From JAWKWH01 sp963669415 (GTDB lineage Bacteria > Pseudomonadota > Alphaproteobacteria > Rhizobiales > Rhizobiaceae), in NCBI GenBank assembly GCA_963669415.2, contig CAXXPS010000003.1, forward strand, positions 1,426,001-1,490,000: 64,000 bases of DNA, in the 5' to 3' direction. The translations under genes and the position numbers were made by a program. This document shows, in pieces, positions 34,773 through 43,814 of this stretch. Position 1 is the stretch's first letter, and every line of letters starts with the position of its first letter. The notes under the pieces were generated by a model, which was not told the origin of the DNA, did no database searches, and saw only the letters and a program-made list of their open reading frames with translations.

Positions 34773-34853
34773 CACCCCTCCCCGCTCTTGACCGCACCGA
34801 GCGGGTGATGAAACATCGCAATCTTCAATCAATCAAGCGGCAAGGTGTGTTTC

Positions 34854-35282
34854 ATGACAAGCCTGGTTTACGACAGCGACAACATTTTTGCGAAAATCCT
34901 GCGTCAGGAGATTCCCTGCGAGAAGCTCTACGAAGACGATCACACCTTCGCTTTCATGGATATAATGCCGCGCAGCAAGGGACATTGTCTGGTTATTCCC
35001 AAAGCACCAGCCCGCAACATTCTCGATTGCAACGAAGACAGTTTGTCCTCGGTCATAGCTACAACCAAAAAATTATCGGCAGCGGTCATGCAGGCTTTCG
35101 GTGCAGGTGGCGTGACAATATTGCAGGCCAATGAACCCGCAGCCGGGCAAGAGGTCTTTCATCTGCATTTCCATGTGATCCCACGCTTCGAAGGCGAAAA
35201 GCTGGGTCCTCCGGCCGCGAACATGGAAGAGCGGGAAGTACTCGCGGCGAACGCGGACAAGATCCGCGCCGTGCTTGGATAG
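34854..35282 (+). CDS. HIT family nucleotide-binding hydrolase
   Basis: The 142-residue protein (start at ATG 34854, preceded by AAGG) has the NIFAKILRQEIPCEKLYEDD N-terminus, MDIMPRSKGHCLVIPKAP strand pair and the histidine triad HLHFHVIPR. HINT-type members hydrolyse adenosine phosphoramidates or related nucleotide conjugates. The substrate in the cell is unknown. It is monocistronic, convergent with the PAP2 gene. Confidence 0.93.
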   Translation: MTSLVYDSDNIFAKILRQEIPCEKLYEDDHTFAFMDIMPRSKGHCLVIPKAPARNILDCNEDSLSSVIATTKKLSAAVMQAFGAGGVTILQANEPAAGQEVFHLHFHVIPRFEGEKLGPPAANMEEREVLAANADKIRAVLG

Positions 35283-35308
35283 GCCGGACAGACGAAGCTG
35301 AACGCAAA

Positions 35309-36253
35309 TCAGCTGGCTGTGGGAATCTCGCCAACGGCTGCCACTTTTTGTGGAGTAATCTGTTCTCCGGCGGCGCAGTATTTGGCTGCAAGCCACCAGG
35401 CAGCAAGCGTGCATACTATTCCGCCAATGACATCCATCAAGTGATGGGCGCCGTGGATCAGCGTTGCCGGTATCATCGGCAAGAACAAGATGAGGAACAC
35501 AACCCGCAGCGTTCGTTGATGCCACACGGCCAGCAACGGCGCAAAACCCATGGTGATGTGGAATGACGGGAAACCGATCAGACCAGTGACCGAAATGTCC
35601 CAGCGATCACCAATTCCATTGACGATCATATCGGCGACCTTGGCGCCATATTCTGACGTTGCCGTCAGCTTGAGGGCGGATTCCACCTCCGCCGGCAGCA
35701 CGAAAACCCCGCCGGGACCGGCAGTCGGCAGAAAAACCCAAATTGTAATGGTGGTGATTGCCGCAATGATATTGGTGAACGCGAGAGTGTGCAGGCGAGC
35801 GAAATCCGACTTGAAGCCAAGATAGGCAATGACCAGGAAAGACAGTGATGGCGCCAGCGCGTAATCGAGTTTCAAAATCGCCGACAACGCCGGATACTGC
35901 GCCAGCCAGGCCGACCAGACCGGCCACGAATAGCCAAACAACGCATCAATTTCGACGAAAGCGGAGTCAAACGGGCTCGTATTCAGCGGAAGCAGCGAAG
36001 TGTTGTAGAGAATGCAAAGCGGTGCAAACAGCACATAAAGCCCAGAAAAAGTGCATATTGCTGACAGTTTCTCTTCGGATCTGTAGACGCGATAATATTG
36101 TCCACCGCCTATGAAAAGCACTGCCGCGACCAGATGAACCACAAACGGATCAATGTGGATCGGCATATCCTTGATGAAAATCAACGCCAGGCTGCACAGC
36201 ACCATGACCGCGATGATTTTCAGGATTGTCTTTTCGATTCTGGTAAACGCCAT
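35309..36253 (-). CDS. PAP2 superfamily membrane phosphatase/phosphotransferase
   Basis: The 314-residue integral membrane protein has six or more hydrophobic helices. The PAP2_3-type motifs are PTAGPGGVF, the central GFPSFHITMG with catalytic His, and the HGAHHLMDVIGG motif with the nucleophilic His and Asp. This subgroup includes inositol-phosphotransferase-like and phosphatidic-acid phosphatase-like enzymes; lipid substrate specificity cannot be read from the sequence. It stands alone on the minus strand. Confidence 0.85.
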   Translation of the reverse strand: MAFTRIEKTILKIIAVMVLCSLALIFIKDMPIHIDPFVVHLVAAVLFIGGGQYYRVYRSEEKLSAICTFSGLYVLFAPLCILYNTSLLPLNTSPFDSAFVEIDALFGYSWPVWSAWLAQYPALSAILKLDYALAPSLSFLVIAYLGFKSDFARLHTLAFTNIIAAITTITIWVFLPTAGPGGVFVLPAEVESALKLTATSEYGAKVADMIVNGIGDRWDISVTGLIGFPSFHITMGFAPLLAVWHQRTLRVVFLILFLPMIPATLIHGAHHLMDVIGGIVCTLAAWWLAAKYCAAGEQITPQKVAAVGEIPTAS

Positions 36254-36329
36254 TGCGAATCCCGCTAAGTTGCTGCCTTCTTACGCAACAACTTCTAAAA
36301 AACGGCTAAAGCGAAAGCCGTTGGGAATT

Positions 36330-37064
36330 TCAGCGTGCTTCGACAAGACGATAGCCGCAATCGAGAGCGTCGACATCTAACAGCCCACCATAGCGCTTTT
36401 CCCAGTCACCGTTTTTCAGATCGGCTTCCAGTTCTGCAAGCCCGTCTGCAACATTGTCCAGCTTCCAGAAAGAAGACATCGCTCTACGGACACGTTCGTC
36501 GAGATAAGCGGCCGGACGCCTCCAGTAGCCGGCAAGAAACCCGTCGGTGCAATCGTGCGGAATCAGCACCGGTGAAACCGAGACTTCACCCAACCAATCT
36601 TCATAGTCGCACATATTGGGCATCTGGCCTTCGTCGAGCGTGATGAGAGCCGGAAAGTAGTCGAGAAGCCAAAAATCCCTGAAGGATGGGTCATAGGTCA
36701 GGAAAACGATTTTTTCCTTGGTCACGCGCCTCATCTCGGCAACACCGGCGGCCTTGTCGGACCAATGATGGATAGTCAAAACTGCCATCGAGGCGTCAAA
36801 TGACCTGTCCTCGAACGGAAGCAACTCTGCACTGCCTTGAATGATTGTCGCATCGGACGGCCGGCGCTGGGCAATCATCTCGGCAGATGGTTCTATGGCG
36901 GTAATTTTGCGGCCGGCAGGTTCGTATGAACCGGCGCCTGCACCGACATTGAGCACAGTTTCCGCATCATCCAGCGCAGCTTCAATCTGTTTTGCAATTC
37001 TGGCGTCGGGCTTGCGGAGGTTAGCGTAATTCAGCCCGATCGTATCATAAAGAGCATTCATCAT
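36330..37064 (-). CDS. Class I SAM-dependent methyltransferase
   Basis: The 244-residue protein shows the SAM-binding motif I VLNVGAGAGSYEPAG, motif II acid in KITAIEPSAEM, and the post-motif strand FDASMAVLTIHHWSDK of the Methyltransf_11 group. The C-terminal half (CDYEDWLGEV, DCTDGFLAGYWRRPAAYLDERVR) may define the acceptor site. The target molecule is unknown. Genes on either side do not suggest a pathway. Confidence 0.88.
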   Translation of the reverse strand: MMNALYDTIGLNYANLRKPDARIAKQIEAALDDAETVLNVGAGAGSYEPAGRKITAIEPSAEMIAQRRPSDATIIQGSAELLPFEDRSFDASMAVLTIHHWSDKAAGVAEMRRVTKEKIVFLTYDPSFRDFWLLDYFPALITLDEGQMPNMCDYEDWLGEVSVSPVLIPHDCTDGFLAGYWRRPAAYLDERVRRAMSSFWKLDNVADGLAELEADLKNGDWEKRYGGLLDVDALDCGYRLVEAR

Positions 37065-37140
37065 AACTGCCTATTGAAGGTCGCTGAAGAAGTCACGAAT
37101 TATAGGCCAAATGACCAAGCGCGATGACACTTCCGCCCTT

Positions 37141-37485
37141 TCACCCGATAATGAACGGTAGCAGCACGATTTCAGCGGCAACAATGCCAACCAACGTATT
37201 TTTGCCGATGAGCCGATAGGCGGCAAAACCAGCGGCAACTGCACCAATGCGAACGGGCAATGCAACGGTTGCCAGTGCACCAACGGGAAACAGAACCAGG
37301 TTTGAAATTACGGCTGCGACGAGTGCTGTTGCGATGCAGCGAACCAGGACCAACAGATCAGACTGTTCGTCAATCCTACCGCCAAGATATACACCGAGAA
37401 CGCGCCAGATGTCGGTGGCGAACCAACCGGCGACAAGAATGAAGAGGTATGGCCACCACCAGGTGTCAATCGCTTCCCAGGTCAT
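37141..37485 (-). CDS. azlD: AzlD domain branched-chain amino acid exporter small subunit
   Basis: The 114-residue protein has four hydrophobic segments and the AzlD-family pattern (WPYLFILVAGWFATDIWRVLG N-terminus). It pairs with AzlC, with which it overlaps by 4 bp, to form an exporter for branched-chain or related amino acids. It is downstream of azlC on the minus strand. Confidence 0.88.
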   Translation of the reverse strand: MTWEAIDTWWWPYLFILVAGWFATDIWRVLGVYLGGRIDEQSDLLVLVRCIATALVAAVISNLVLFPVGALATVALPVRIGAVAAGFAAYRLIGKNTLVGIVAAEIVLLPFIIG

Positions 37486-38225
37486 ATCTCGCCGCGCCTA
37501 GCTGAGAGCCGGTGAGCCACATAGGCTATTACCCCGGCCGACACACCAGCCGCCAGCAAATCAATCTGCGGCAGATACAGGTGATAGAGCGGACCGAAAA
37601 CAAGGCCAAGCACGATTGACAGATGACCCGCCCACTCGCGCGCAGAACTCCACAGTGATGTGAGAAAATACATCGGAGTCAACATGAAGAAGGCAGCTGC
37701 GACGCCATCTGACATGCTGGCGGCGGAGATGTAGATCACCGTCGTCATGAGGATGTTGAGTGTCATCAACGTCGAACCGATACCGAAGTAGAAGCTTGTG
37801 CGCGTGGCCTTCGGGACATTCGGGAACCGCTCCATGGCGATTACCCAGGAGGTCACTGCAATGAAATGCGACAGCAGGTAGAGCACCCAGGTCCTGGTTT
37901 TCGGTCCGCGCATTTCGGGGATCATTGTCACCGTCATCGGCATCAGGCGAACTGAAGAAAGCGCCACGGCCAGGGTGACGGCAAATAGACCTGCCCCCGA
38001 TACGACCCCACCGATCAAAACCACCTTCGCCGGCAAGGCCCAGATGACGATGATCATGAAAATGGTTTCGGCAAGCGAGAAACCGGTTTCCCTGGCCAGG
38101 GCGGCAAAACCGACAAACGACATGATCAGCACCAGGCCAGGTATCGAGAAAGCGGCCCGAACGCCTTTGACGTACCACGGGAAATGGTCTGCTTTGTCAG
38201 CGGAATCGAGTGAGGTCTCGGTCAT
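37482..38225 (-). CDS. azlC: AzlC family amino acid exporter large subunit
   Basis: The 247-residue protein has five to seven hydrophobic helices and the AzlC signature: GVRAAFSIPGLVLIMSFVGFAALARE, ALPAKVVLIGG, and the LSSVRLMPMTVTMIPEMRG segment. With AzlD it would export hydrophobic amino acids such as leucine analogues. Transcribed ahead of azlD with a 4-bp overlap. No Lrp-type regulator is adjacent. Confidence 0.9.
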   Translation of the reverse strand: MTETSLDSADKADHFPWYVKGVRAAFSIPGLVLIMSFVGFAALARETGFSLAETIFMIIVIWALPAKVVLIGGVVSGAGLFAVTLAVALSSVRLMPMTVTMIPEMRGPKTRTWVLYLLSHFIAVTSWVIAMERFPNVPKATRTSFYFGIGSTLMTLNILMTTVIYISAASMSDGVAAAFFMLTPMYFLTSLWSSAREWAGHLSIVLGLVFGPLYHLYLPQIDLLAAGVSAGVIAYVAHRLSARRGEI

Positions 38226-38265
38226 GCGTCCGCTCTACCACAGAGCCGGATATCAGCAAGGGGCC

Positions 38266-38787
38266 TTACTTGGCCATAAGGCGTCTGGCCCTCGCCGCGA
38301 CGGCTTTGCGCGGCGATGAGACGGCTTTAGCGAGCAGCCTTTCAGCCTCGACTGTGGAGAACAACTGGCGTTCAGAGAGCCGTACAAGCGCCGTCAGTGC
38401 ACAGACGGAAGCGATCGCCGATCGGTCATCAATCTGACTGACCAGTTCAGGGATCAATTGCATGATCTGTTCGTTGGTCAGATCAATCTCTGCCAAGATT
38501 TTGGGCAGTTGTTCGCCAATCTCCCAGCTTGCCCGGTTACGCAGCAATTCAATCAGACGATAAGCATGGCTTTCGAAAAGTTCGCAACGCACTTTGCCGA
38601 TCTGCATGACCGCATGTGCGGCATGGGCCACAACGGCAGCATTATCACTCTCAAGACAATCGAGAAGATCCGGAATGATTGCCGGATTGTCGAGCGCTTC
38701 CAAGGCTACTTCAGCGGCCCGGCCGATCTCTCCTCGCGCGCCCTCGGCAAGCTTGGCGAGCAACTTGCCTTGGGTTTTAGTGCTCAA
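38266..38787 (-). CDS. HEAT-repeat-like small helical protein next to clpA
   Basis: The 173-residue, all-helical protein contains repeating helix pairs (EIGRAAEVALEALDNPAIIPDLLDCL, SDNAAVVAHAAHAVMQIGK, SAIASVCALTALVRLSERQ) like HEAT or armadillo repeats and ends in a basic RKAVAARARRLMAK. No enzyme motif is seen. Its ATG lies directly after the clpA stop (one base between), so it is almost certainly cotranscribed and translationally linked to clpA. A role in the Clp system is a reasonable guess but unproven. Confidence 0.8.
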   Translation of the reverse strand: MSTKTQGKLLAKLAEGARGEIGRAAEVALEALDNPAIIPDLLDCLESDNAAVVAHAAHAVMQIGKVRCELFESHAYRLIELLRNRASWEIGEQLPKILAEIDLTNEQIMQLIPELVSQIDDRSAIASVCALTALVRLSERQLFSTVEAERLLAKAVSSPRKAVAARARRLMAK

Positions 38788-38788
38788 C

Positions 38789-41233
38789 TCAGCTTTTGCG
38801 CGGTAGCTGCGGAACCGTGCTGCGCGGCTTTTTCTCCGGCTTGGCTGCGGCTTTCGGTTTGGCCGTCTTTTTACGAGCGGTCGTCTTGGCGGTCCGTCTG
38901 GGTTTCTTGGCCTTTATCTGTTTCGGTTTCACCGGAACTTCGTCCGGCACCGCCTCAAGTTTCAGGCTGCTTTTGCCAGAATCGCTTTTCTCAACCGTAA
39001 CCTTGACCGTTCCGCCGCGCTTCAAATCGCCAAACAGAACCTGATCGGCCAGCGGCTTCTTGATATTCTCCTGGATCACTCTGCCAAGTGGCCGGGCGCC
39101 CATGCGCTCGTCATATCCCTTTGTCGCCAGCCAGGCGATTGCATCCTGCGACAGATCGAAAGTGACGCCACGCTCTGAAAGCTGCGCTTCAAGCTGCATG
39201 ACGAACTTCTGGACCACCTTGTGGATGACCGGCACCGGCAGCGCTCCGAACGGAATAATGGCATCGAGCCGGTTGCGGAACTCAGGCGTGAACAGCTTGT
39301 TGATCGCTTCCAGATCATCGCCTTCGCGCTTGGACGAACCAAAGCCGATTGCCGCCTTCTGCATTTCAGAGGCGCCAGCATTGGTGGTCATGATCAAGAT
39401 GACATTGCGGAAGTCGATCTGCTTGCCATTATGGTCGGTGAGCTTGCCGTGGTCCATCACCTGTAACAGGATGTTAAACAGGTCGGGATGAGCTTTTTCG
39501 ACCTCATCCAGCAGCAGCACGCAGTGCGGATGCTGGTCCACGCCGTCGGTCAGCAATCCACCCTGGTCGAAGCCGACATAGCCGGGAGGCGCACCGATCA
39601 GACGCGATACGGTGTGACGCTCCATATATTCCGACATGTCGAAGCGAAGCAGTTCGACACCCAGCGAAGAGGCCAACTGTTTGGCGACCTCGGTCTTGCC
39701 GACGCCGGTCGGGCCCGAGAACAGATAACAACCGATTGGTTTTTCGGGTTCACGCAAGCCGGCGCGCGCCAGCTTGATGGAGGACGCAAGCGCCTCGATG
39801 GCCGTGTCCTGACCATAGACGACGGTCTTGAGCTCGGAATCGAGATTTGCCAGCACCTTCTCGTCATCAGCCGAAACGGTTTTCGGCGGAATACGGGCCA
39901 TGGTGGCAATCGTTGCCTCGATTTCTTTCACACCGATTGTCTTGCGGCGCTTGTTTTCCGGCACCAGCATCTGCGCCGCCCCGGTCTCATCGACGACATC
40001 GATTGCCTTGTCCGGCAATTTACGGTCGTTGATGTAACGCGCGGAAAGCTCCACCGACGCCTTGATGGCGTCGTTGGTGTATTTGACTTTGTGGAAATCC
40101 TCAAAATAGGGCTTCAGCCCCTTCATGATTTCCACGGCGTCATCCAGGGAAGGCTCGACGACGTCGATTTTCTGGAACCGGCGGACCAGCGCGCGATCCT
40201 TCTCGAAGAACTGGCGGAACTCCTTATAGGTGGTCGAGCCGATGCATCGGATCGCTCCATTGGAAAGCGCGGGTTTCAACAGGTTAGAAGCATCCATCGC
40301 TCCGCCGGATGTCGCTCCGGCGCCGATGACCGTGTGAATTTCGTCGATGAACAGCACGGCACCCGGGAAATTCTCCAGTTCCTTGACGACCTGCTTCAGC
40401 CGTTCCTCGAAATCGCCGCGATAACGCGTTCCTGCCAGCAGTGCACCCATATCGAGCGCGAACACCGTTGCGTCGAGCAGTACCTCTGGCACCTCACCTT
40501 CTTCAATGCGCTTTGCGAGGCCTTCGGCAATGGCCGTCTTTCCGACACCAGGATCACCAACGTAGAGCGGATTGTTTTTCGCCCGACGGCACAGGACCTG
40601 GATTGTCCGGCTGACCTCTTCCTCTCGGCCGATAAGCGGGTCAATGCGGCCGGCCTTTGCCTTCTCGTTGAGGTTGACACAATAGGCGCTGAGTGCGTCC
40701 TGTTGCTTCTTCTTGCCGCCTTCTTCACCGTCTTCGCCCGCCCCCGTCTGATCGTCCTCGACACCGGTCGGCGTGCGAGATTCGGTTGAGCCGGGACGCT
40801 TGGCGATGCCGTGCGAAATGTAGTTGACCGCATCGTAGCGGGTCATCTGTTGCTCTTGCAGGAAGTAGGCCGCATGGCTTTCGCGTTCTGCAAATATGGC
40901 CACCAAGACATTGGCACCCGACACTTCTTCGCGTCCGGACGACTGGACGTGAATCACCGCGCGCTGGATGACGCGTTGGAACCCTGATGTCGGCTTGGAG
41001 TCCTCTTCGTACCCGGTAACCAGATTGTCGAGTTCGGTGTCAATGTAGTCGAGTACTGTGCGCTTGAGGTCAGCCAGATCAACATTGCAGGCACGCATGA
41101 CCGCAGCTGCATCCTCGTCATCAATCAATGCCAGCAGCAGATGTTCGAGCGTCGCATATTCGTGATGGCGTTCATTGGCGAACGTCAATGCCTGATGCAG
41201 CGCCTGTTCCAGGCTTTGTGAAAATGCAGGCAT
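38789..41233 (-). CDS. clpA: ATP-dependent Clp protease ATP-binding subunit ClpA
   Basis: The 814-residue Hsp100 unfoldase has the N-domain (FSQSLEQALHQALTFANERHHEYATLEHLLLAL) that binds ClpS, two AAA+ modules with Walker A motifs GDPGVGKTAIAEG and GPTGVGKTEVAKQ, the pore loop PPGYVGFDQGG, and a ClpP-docking IGFG loop. After the usual end, about 45 residues of Lys/Arg/Ala-rich tail are added (KAKKPRRTAKTTARKK and so on), seen also in rhizobial homologues. It follows clpS by 7 bp and is followed by the HEAT-like gene. Confidence 0.98.
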   Translation of the reverse strand: MPAFSQSLEQALHQALTFANERHHEYATLEHLLLALIDDEDAAAVMRACNVDLADLKRTVLDYIDTELDNLVTGYEEDSKPTSGFQRVIQRAVIHVQSSGREEVSGANVLVAIFAERESHAAYFLQEQQMTRYDAVNYISHGIAKRPGSTESRTPTGVEDDQTGAGEDGEEGGKKKQQDALSAYCVNLNEKAKAGRIDPLIGREEEVSRTIQVLCRRAKNNPLYVGDPGVGKTAIAEGLAKRIEEGEVPEVLLDATVFALDMGALLAGTRYRGDFEERLKQVVKELENFPGAVLFIDEIHTVIGAGATSGGAMDASNLLKPALSNGAIRCIGSTTYKEFRQFFEKDRALVRRFQKIDVVEPSLDDAVEIMKGLKPYFEDFHKVKYTNDAIKASVELSARYINDRKLPDKAIDVVDETGAAQMLVPENKRRKTIGVKEIEATIATMARIPPKTVSADDEKVLANLDSELKTVVYGQDTAIEALASSIKLARAGLREPEKPIGCYLFSGPTGVGKTEVAKQLASSLGVELLRFDMSEYMERHTVSRLIGAPPGYVGFDQGGLLTDGVDQHPHCVLLLDEVEKAHPDLFNILLQVMDHGKLTDHNGKQIDFRNVILIMTTNAGASEMQKAAIGFGSSKREGDDLEAINKLFTPEFRNRLDAIIPFGALPVPVIHKVVQKFVMQLEAQLSERGVTFDLSQDAIAWLATKGYDERMGARPLGRVIQENIKKPLADQVLFGDLKRGGTVKVTVEKSDSGKSSLKLEAVPDEVPVKPKQIKAKKPRRTAKTTARKKTAKPKAAAKPEKKPRSTVPQLPRKS

Positions 41234-41240
41234 TCTTACC

Positions 41241-41621
41241 TCACTTCTTTTCCATCACGCATTGCAGCGGATGCTGATGTTGACGGGCAAAGTCCATCAC
41301 TGATGACACTTTGGTCTCCGCGACCTCAAAAGTATAGACCCCACACTCACCCACACCGTGATTGTGAACATGGAGCATGATTTTTGTCGCTTGTTCCCGG
41401 TTTTTGCTGAAAAACCGCTCCAACACATGAACGACAAATTCCATTGGGGTGTAGTCGTCGTTCAGAATCAAAACGCGATACAGGCTGGGCTTCTTGGTCT
41501 TGGTGCGGGTACGCGTGATGACCGCTGTGCCGCGACCACCATCACGGCCATCGGCGTCGTCATCGCGATCGTCCTGCATATGGGTGCGGCGATCCATCAG
41601 TCTTTCAACAATCCGCGCCAC
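41241..41621 (-). CDS. clpS: ClpA adaptor protein ClpS
   Basis: The 126-residue product starts at GTG 41621, preceded by AGGA at 5 bp; inner ATGs at 41597 and 41579 are alternatives. A charged, Asp-rich N-terminal arm (DDRDDDADGRDGG) precedes the folded domain with LYRVLILNDDYTPMEFVVHVLERFF, the HNHGVGECGVYTFEVAETK segment and a conserved hydrophobic N-degron pocket. It delivers N-end-rule substrates to ClpAP. clpA follows after 7 bp. Confidence 0.97.
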   Translation of the reverse strand: MARIVERLMDRRTHMQDDRDDDADGRDGGRGTAVITRTRTKTKKPSLYRVLILNDDYTPMEFVVHVLERFFSKNREQATKIMLHVHNHGVGECGVYTFEVAETKVSSVMDFARQHQHPLQCVMEKK

Positions 41622-41761
41622 CTTATTCCTGCAACTTCTCCTGTTTCGCCTGAGCCCATGTAGGTGCTTCGATCATAATTGTAAGGCCTGAAATTCAGGT
41701 GACAATATGAGCGCAATGATAATTCTACGACAAAATGCTGAAGAATTTTCCAGACGCGAAA

Positions 41762-41787
41762 AACCCGGCGGCAGATGCCACCGGGTT
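41762..41787 (-). terminator. Phasin gene terminator
   Basis: On the minus strand AACCCGG-TGGCA-TC-TGCCG-CCGGGTT forms a long GC-rich stem with one mismatch and is followed by TTTTTCG. It lies about 65 bp after the phasin stop and is a classical Rho-independent terminator. Confidence 0.8.
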
Positions 41788-41850
41788 ACTCGCGGTCATG
41801 GTCTTTATCGAAGCCTCACAAAGGGGCATTCGCACTGCGGCTGAATGGCG

Positions 41851-42180
41851 TTACCGAACCTTGGTGAACGCCGATTCGAACGGCTTGAAAACTTCCTTTG
41901 CTACGTCGGTGTAGATTTCACCAACTTTTGTCGCCTGCGCGACGGCGCTTTCAATTGAAGTCTTTGCAAACTCGGATTGAACCTCGAAGGCTTTTTCCGC
42001 AGACTTTGCGTTAGCCACCTTTTCAAAAGCAGCTACACCATTTTCCATTGATGCCTTCGCGTATTCAGCAGATTCTGCTGCTACGGTCTGCACACCGCTG
42101 GTCCAAGCCGCAACGCTTTTGATGGCGCCATCGACAAGTTCCTTGTTGAATTTGCTGACACTCTCAAATGACTGGTCCAT
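41851..42180 (-). CDS. Phasin family protein
   Basis: The 109-residue, Ala/Lys/Glu-rich helical protein matches the phasin_2 family (FNKELVDGAIKSVAAWTSGVQTVAAESAEYAK, then SAEKAFEVQSEFAKTSIESAVAQATKVGEIYTDVAKEVFKPF). Phasins coat polyhydroxyalkanoate granules and limit their coalescence. No PHA synthase is nearby. AAAGGA precedes the ATG at 7 bp. A palindromic operator candidate lies about 45 bp upstream and a strong terminator follows, so the gene is monocistronic and probably controlled by a PHA-responsive repressor. Confidence 0.92.
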   Translation of the reverse strand: MDQSFESVSKFNKELVDGAIKSVAAWTSGVQTVAAESAEYAKASMENGVAAFEKVANAKSAEKAFEVQSEFAKTSIESAVAQATKVGEIYTDVAKEVFKPFESAFTKVR

Positions 42181-42221
42181 TTGCGCGTCCTTTCACATTC
42201 TTGGGAGAGATGAGATCATAT

Positions 42222-42280
42222 TGCAATGCACCAAATATTGTGTGCATTGCACAAATTGTCAAGTGGAATGTTGCGGTGCA
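42222..42280. promoter_or_regulatory. Tandem TGCA-N-TGCA palindromes upstream of the phasin gene
   Basis: TGCAATGCAC (42222-42231) and GTGCATTGCA (42242-42251) form a perfect 10-bp inverted repeat; each arm is itself a TGCA-N-TGCA palindrome, the two centres being 21 bp apart. A third, imperfect element TGCGGTGCA lies at 42272-42280. TGC/GCA-rich palindromes are known as binding sites of PhaR, the PHA-responsive repressor of phasin genes in other bacteria, so PhaR is the best candidate. Assignment to PhaR is inference. Confidence 0.6.
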
Positions 42281-42450
42281 GCATCAGGCACCCACCTTCA
42301 CGTAAACCTTAATGAGAAAATTCGCATTTATTTGTCAATGAACTGGTTACCATAAACGGAATGGTAACGAGGGCGGGATAGTTTGCCCCCCAATTCGCCG
42401 AATTGATGGCGGTAGGTCCAGTCGAGTTCATAGTAATAGCGAGTGTAAAC

Positions 42451-43740
42451 GTGCGTATCGCGTTGTTGAGTTTTTCCAGGGCAATCGCCCTTGCCGTAAT
42501 GATCTGCGCCACGATGTTGGCCGCCCCGGCGATTGCAAATTCCAAATATGCCGCAATCGTAATCGATGCCAACACGGGCAAGGTGCTGCACGCGTCGCGG
42601 GCCAATTCGCCTCGCTATCCGGCGTCCCTTACCAAAATGATGACGCTCTACATGATGTTTGAGGCGTTGGACGAAAAGCGCATGACAAAGAAGACCCGCA
42701 TCCGGTTTTCGAAATACGCATCTTCCAAGCCACCTTCAAAGCTCGGCATCAAGCCCGGTCGCAGCATTTCTGCGAATGCAGCGATAATGGCTTTGGTGAC
42801 AAAGTCTGCCAATGATGTCGCCGCCGCCGTTGCCGAACATCTCGGCGGGTCGGAAGCAAACTTCGCCCGGATGATGACCACGAAAGCACGTCAACTTGGC
42901 ATGAAATCAACCGTGTTCCGCAATGCGTCCGGTCTGCCGAATTCCAAGCAGGTCACGACTGCGGGTGACATGGCGACTTTGGGCTTGGCGTTGCGTGAGC
43001 ATTTTCCACATCACTATCGTGTTTTTTCAACCCGGTCGTTCAAATACGGCAAACGCCGTTACGGCAATCACAACCGGCTATTGGGCCGCGTGCGTGGCGT
43101 CGATGGCATCAAGACAGGCTATACGCGTGCGTCGGGCTATAATCTCGTGACCTCTGCCACCAAGGGAAAACGCCGCATCGTCGCTGTTGTCATGGGTGGA
43201 CGCTCAGGCAAAACGCGTAATGCGGCAATGACCAAGCTTGTCGGTAAATACCTGCCGCGAGCATCAAAACGTTCTCGCGGACCGCTTGTGGCGGCTCGCA
43301 AGGCTTCGCCGCGTTTGGCCATTGCCAAGCTTCCGGAGAAAAAAGCACCGGTCCCCGAGCCGCGTCCAGCAAAAATCGCAGCGGCCTCGGCCTACGCGCC
43401 CGTTCCCAAAGAGCGCATTCCAGAGCCGAAGGTCGAAAAAGCCGTAGACAGGATTGAGACTGCCGCCACTTCGAAATCTTCGCGCTTGAAGCCATCTGGC
43501 TGGGTCGTACAGGTTGCATCACTTCCCAGTGAAGCCGAGGCGATCGAATTCATCGACAAGACGAAACACAAGGCCGGCCCAGTGCTGGCGCGCGCGACAG
43601 GATTTACAGAGACGTTTGAAAAGAACGGCACTGTCTATCACCGGGTGAGATTTGGTGGATTCAGCTCGAAAAACCGCGCATGGGGTGCGTGCTCCAAGCT
43701 GAAGAAACGCAAGATATCCTGCTACGCCATAGCACAATAA
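42451..43740 (+). CDS. D-alanyl-D-alanine carboxypeptidase with C-terminal SPOR domain
   Basis: A GTG at 42451 gives a clean signal peptide (RIALLSFSRAIALAVM..., cleavage near APAIANS); TTG/ATG codons at 42403-42406 would add 16 non-hydrophobic residues. The mature S11 peptidase has SxxK (SLTK), SxN (SAN) and KTG (GIKTGYT), all in canonical order, followed by a Pro/Lys-rich linker and a SPOR domain (about the last 75 residues, WVVQVASLPSEAEA). It trims peptidoglycan stem peptides; SPOR binds denuded glycan and would target it to the division septum. It is divergent from the phasin gene. Confidence 0.93.
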   Translation: MRIALLSFSRAIALAVMICATMLAAPAIANSKYAAIVIDANTGKVLHASRANSPRYPASLTKMMTLYMMFEALDEKRMTKKTRIRFSKYASSKPPSKLGIKPGRSISANAAIMALVTKSANDVAAAVAEHLGGSEANFARMMTTKARQLGMKSTVFRNASGLPNSKQVTTAGDMATLGLALREHFPHHYRVFSTRSFKYGKRRYGNHNRLLGRVRGVDGIKTGYTRASGYNLVTSATKGKRRIVAVVMGGRSGKTRNAAMTKLVGKYLPRASKRSRGPLVAARKASPRLAIAKLPEKKAPVPEPRPAKIAAASAYAPVPKERIPEPKVEKAVDRIETAATSKSSRLKPSGWVVQVASLPSEAEAIEFIDKTKHKAGPVLARATGFTETFEKNGTVYHRVRFGGFSSKNRAWGACSKLKKRKISCYAIAQ

Positions 43741-43746
43741 AAAGGT

Positions 43747-43767
43747 TCGATTGCAGCTTGCTGCAAC
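43747..43767 (+). terminator. Hairpin after the DD-carboxypeptidase gene
   Basis: TTGCAG-cttg-CTGCAA (43751-43766) is a perfect 6-bp stem with a tetraloop right after the carboxypeptidase stop and before the convergent J-domain gene. It lacks a T-run. Confidence 0.35.
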
Positions 43768-43814
43768 CCTCAACGAACGGTCCGGAAAGTATTGAGTATT
43801 CGAGGAGACCAGTC

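Noticed and set aside
33979..34821. 280-codon minus-strand frame over the FemAB-like gene
   Set aside because: It is antisense to a conserved protein; its product shows no domain.
39488..40789. 433-codon plus-strand frame over clpA
   Set aside because: It is a mirror frame produced by the codon bias of clpA; no start signal and no protein family.
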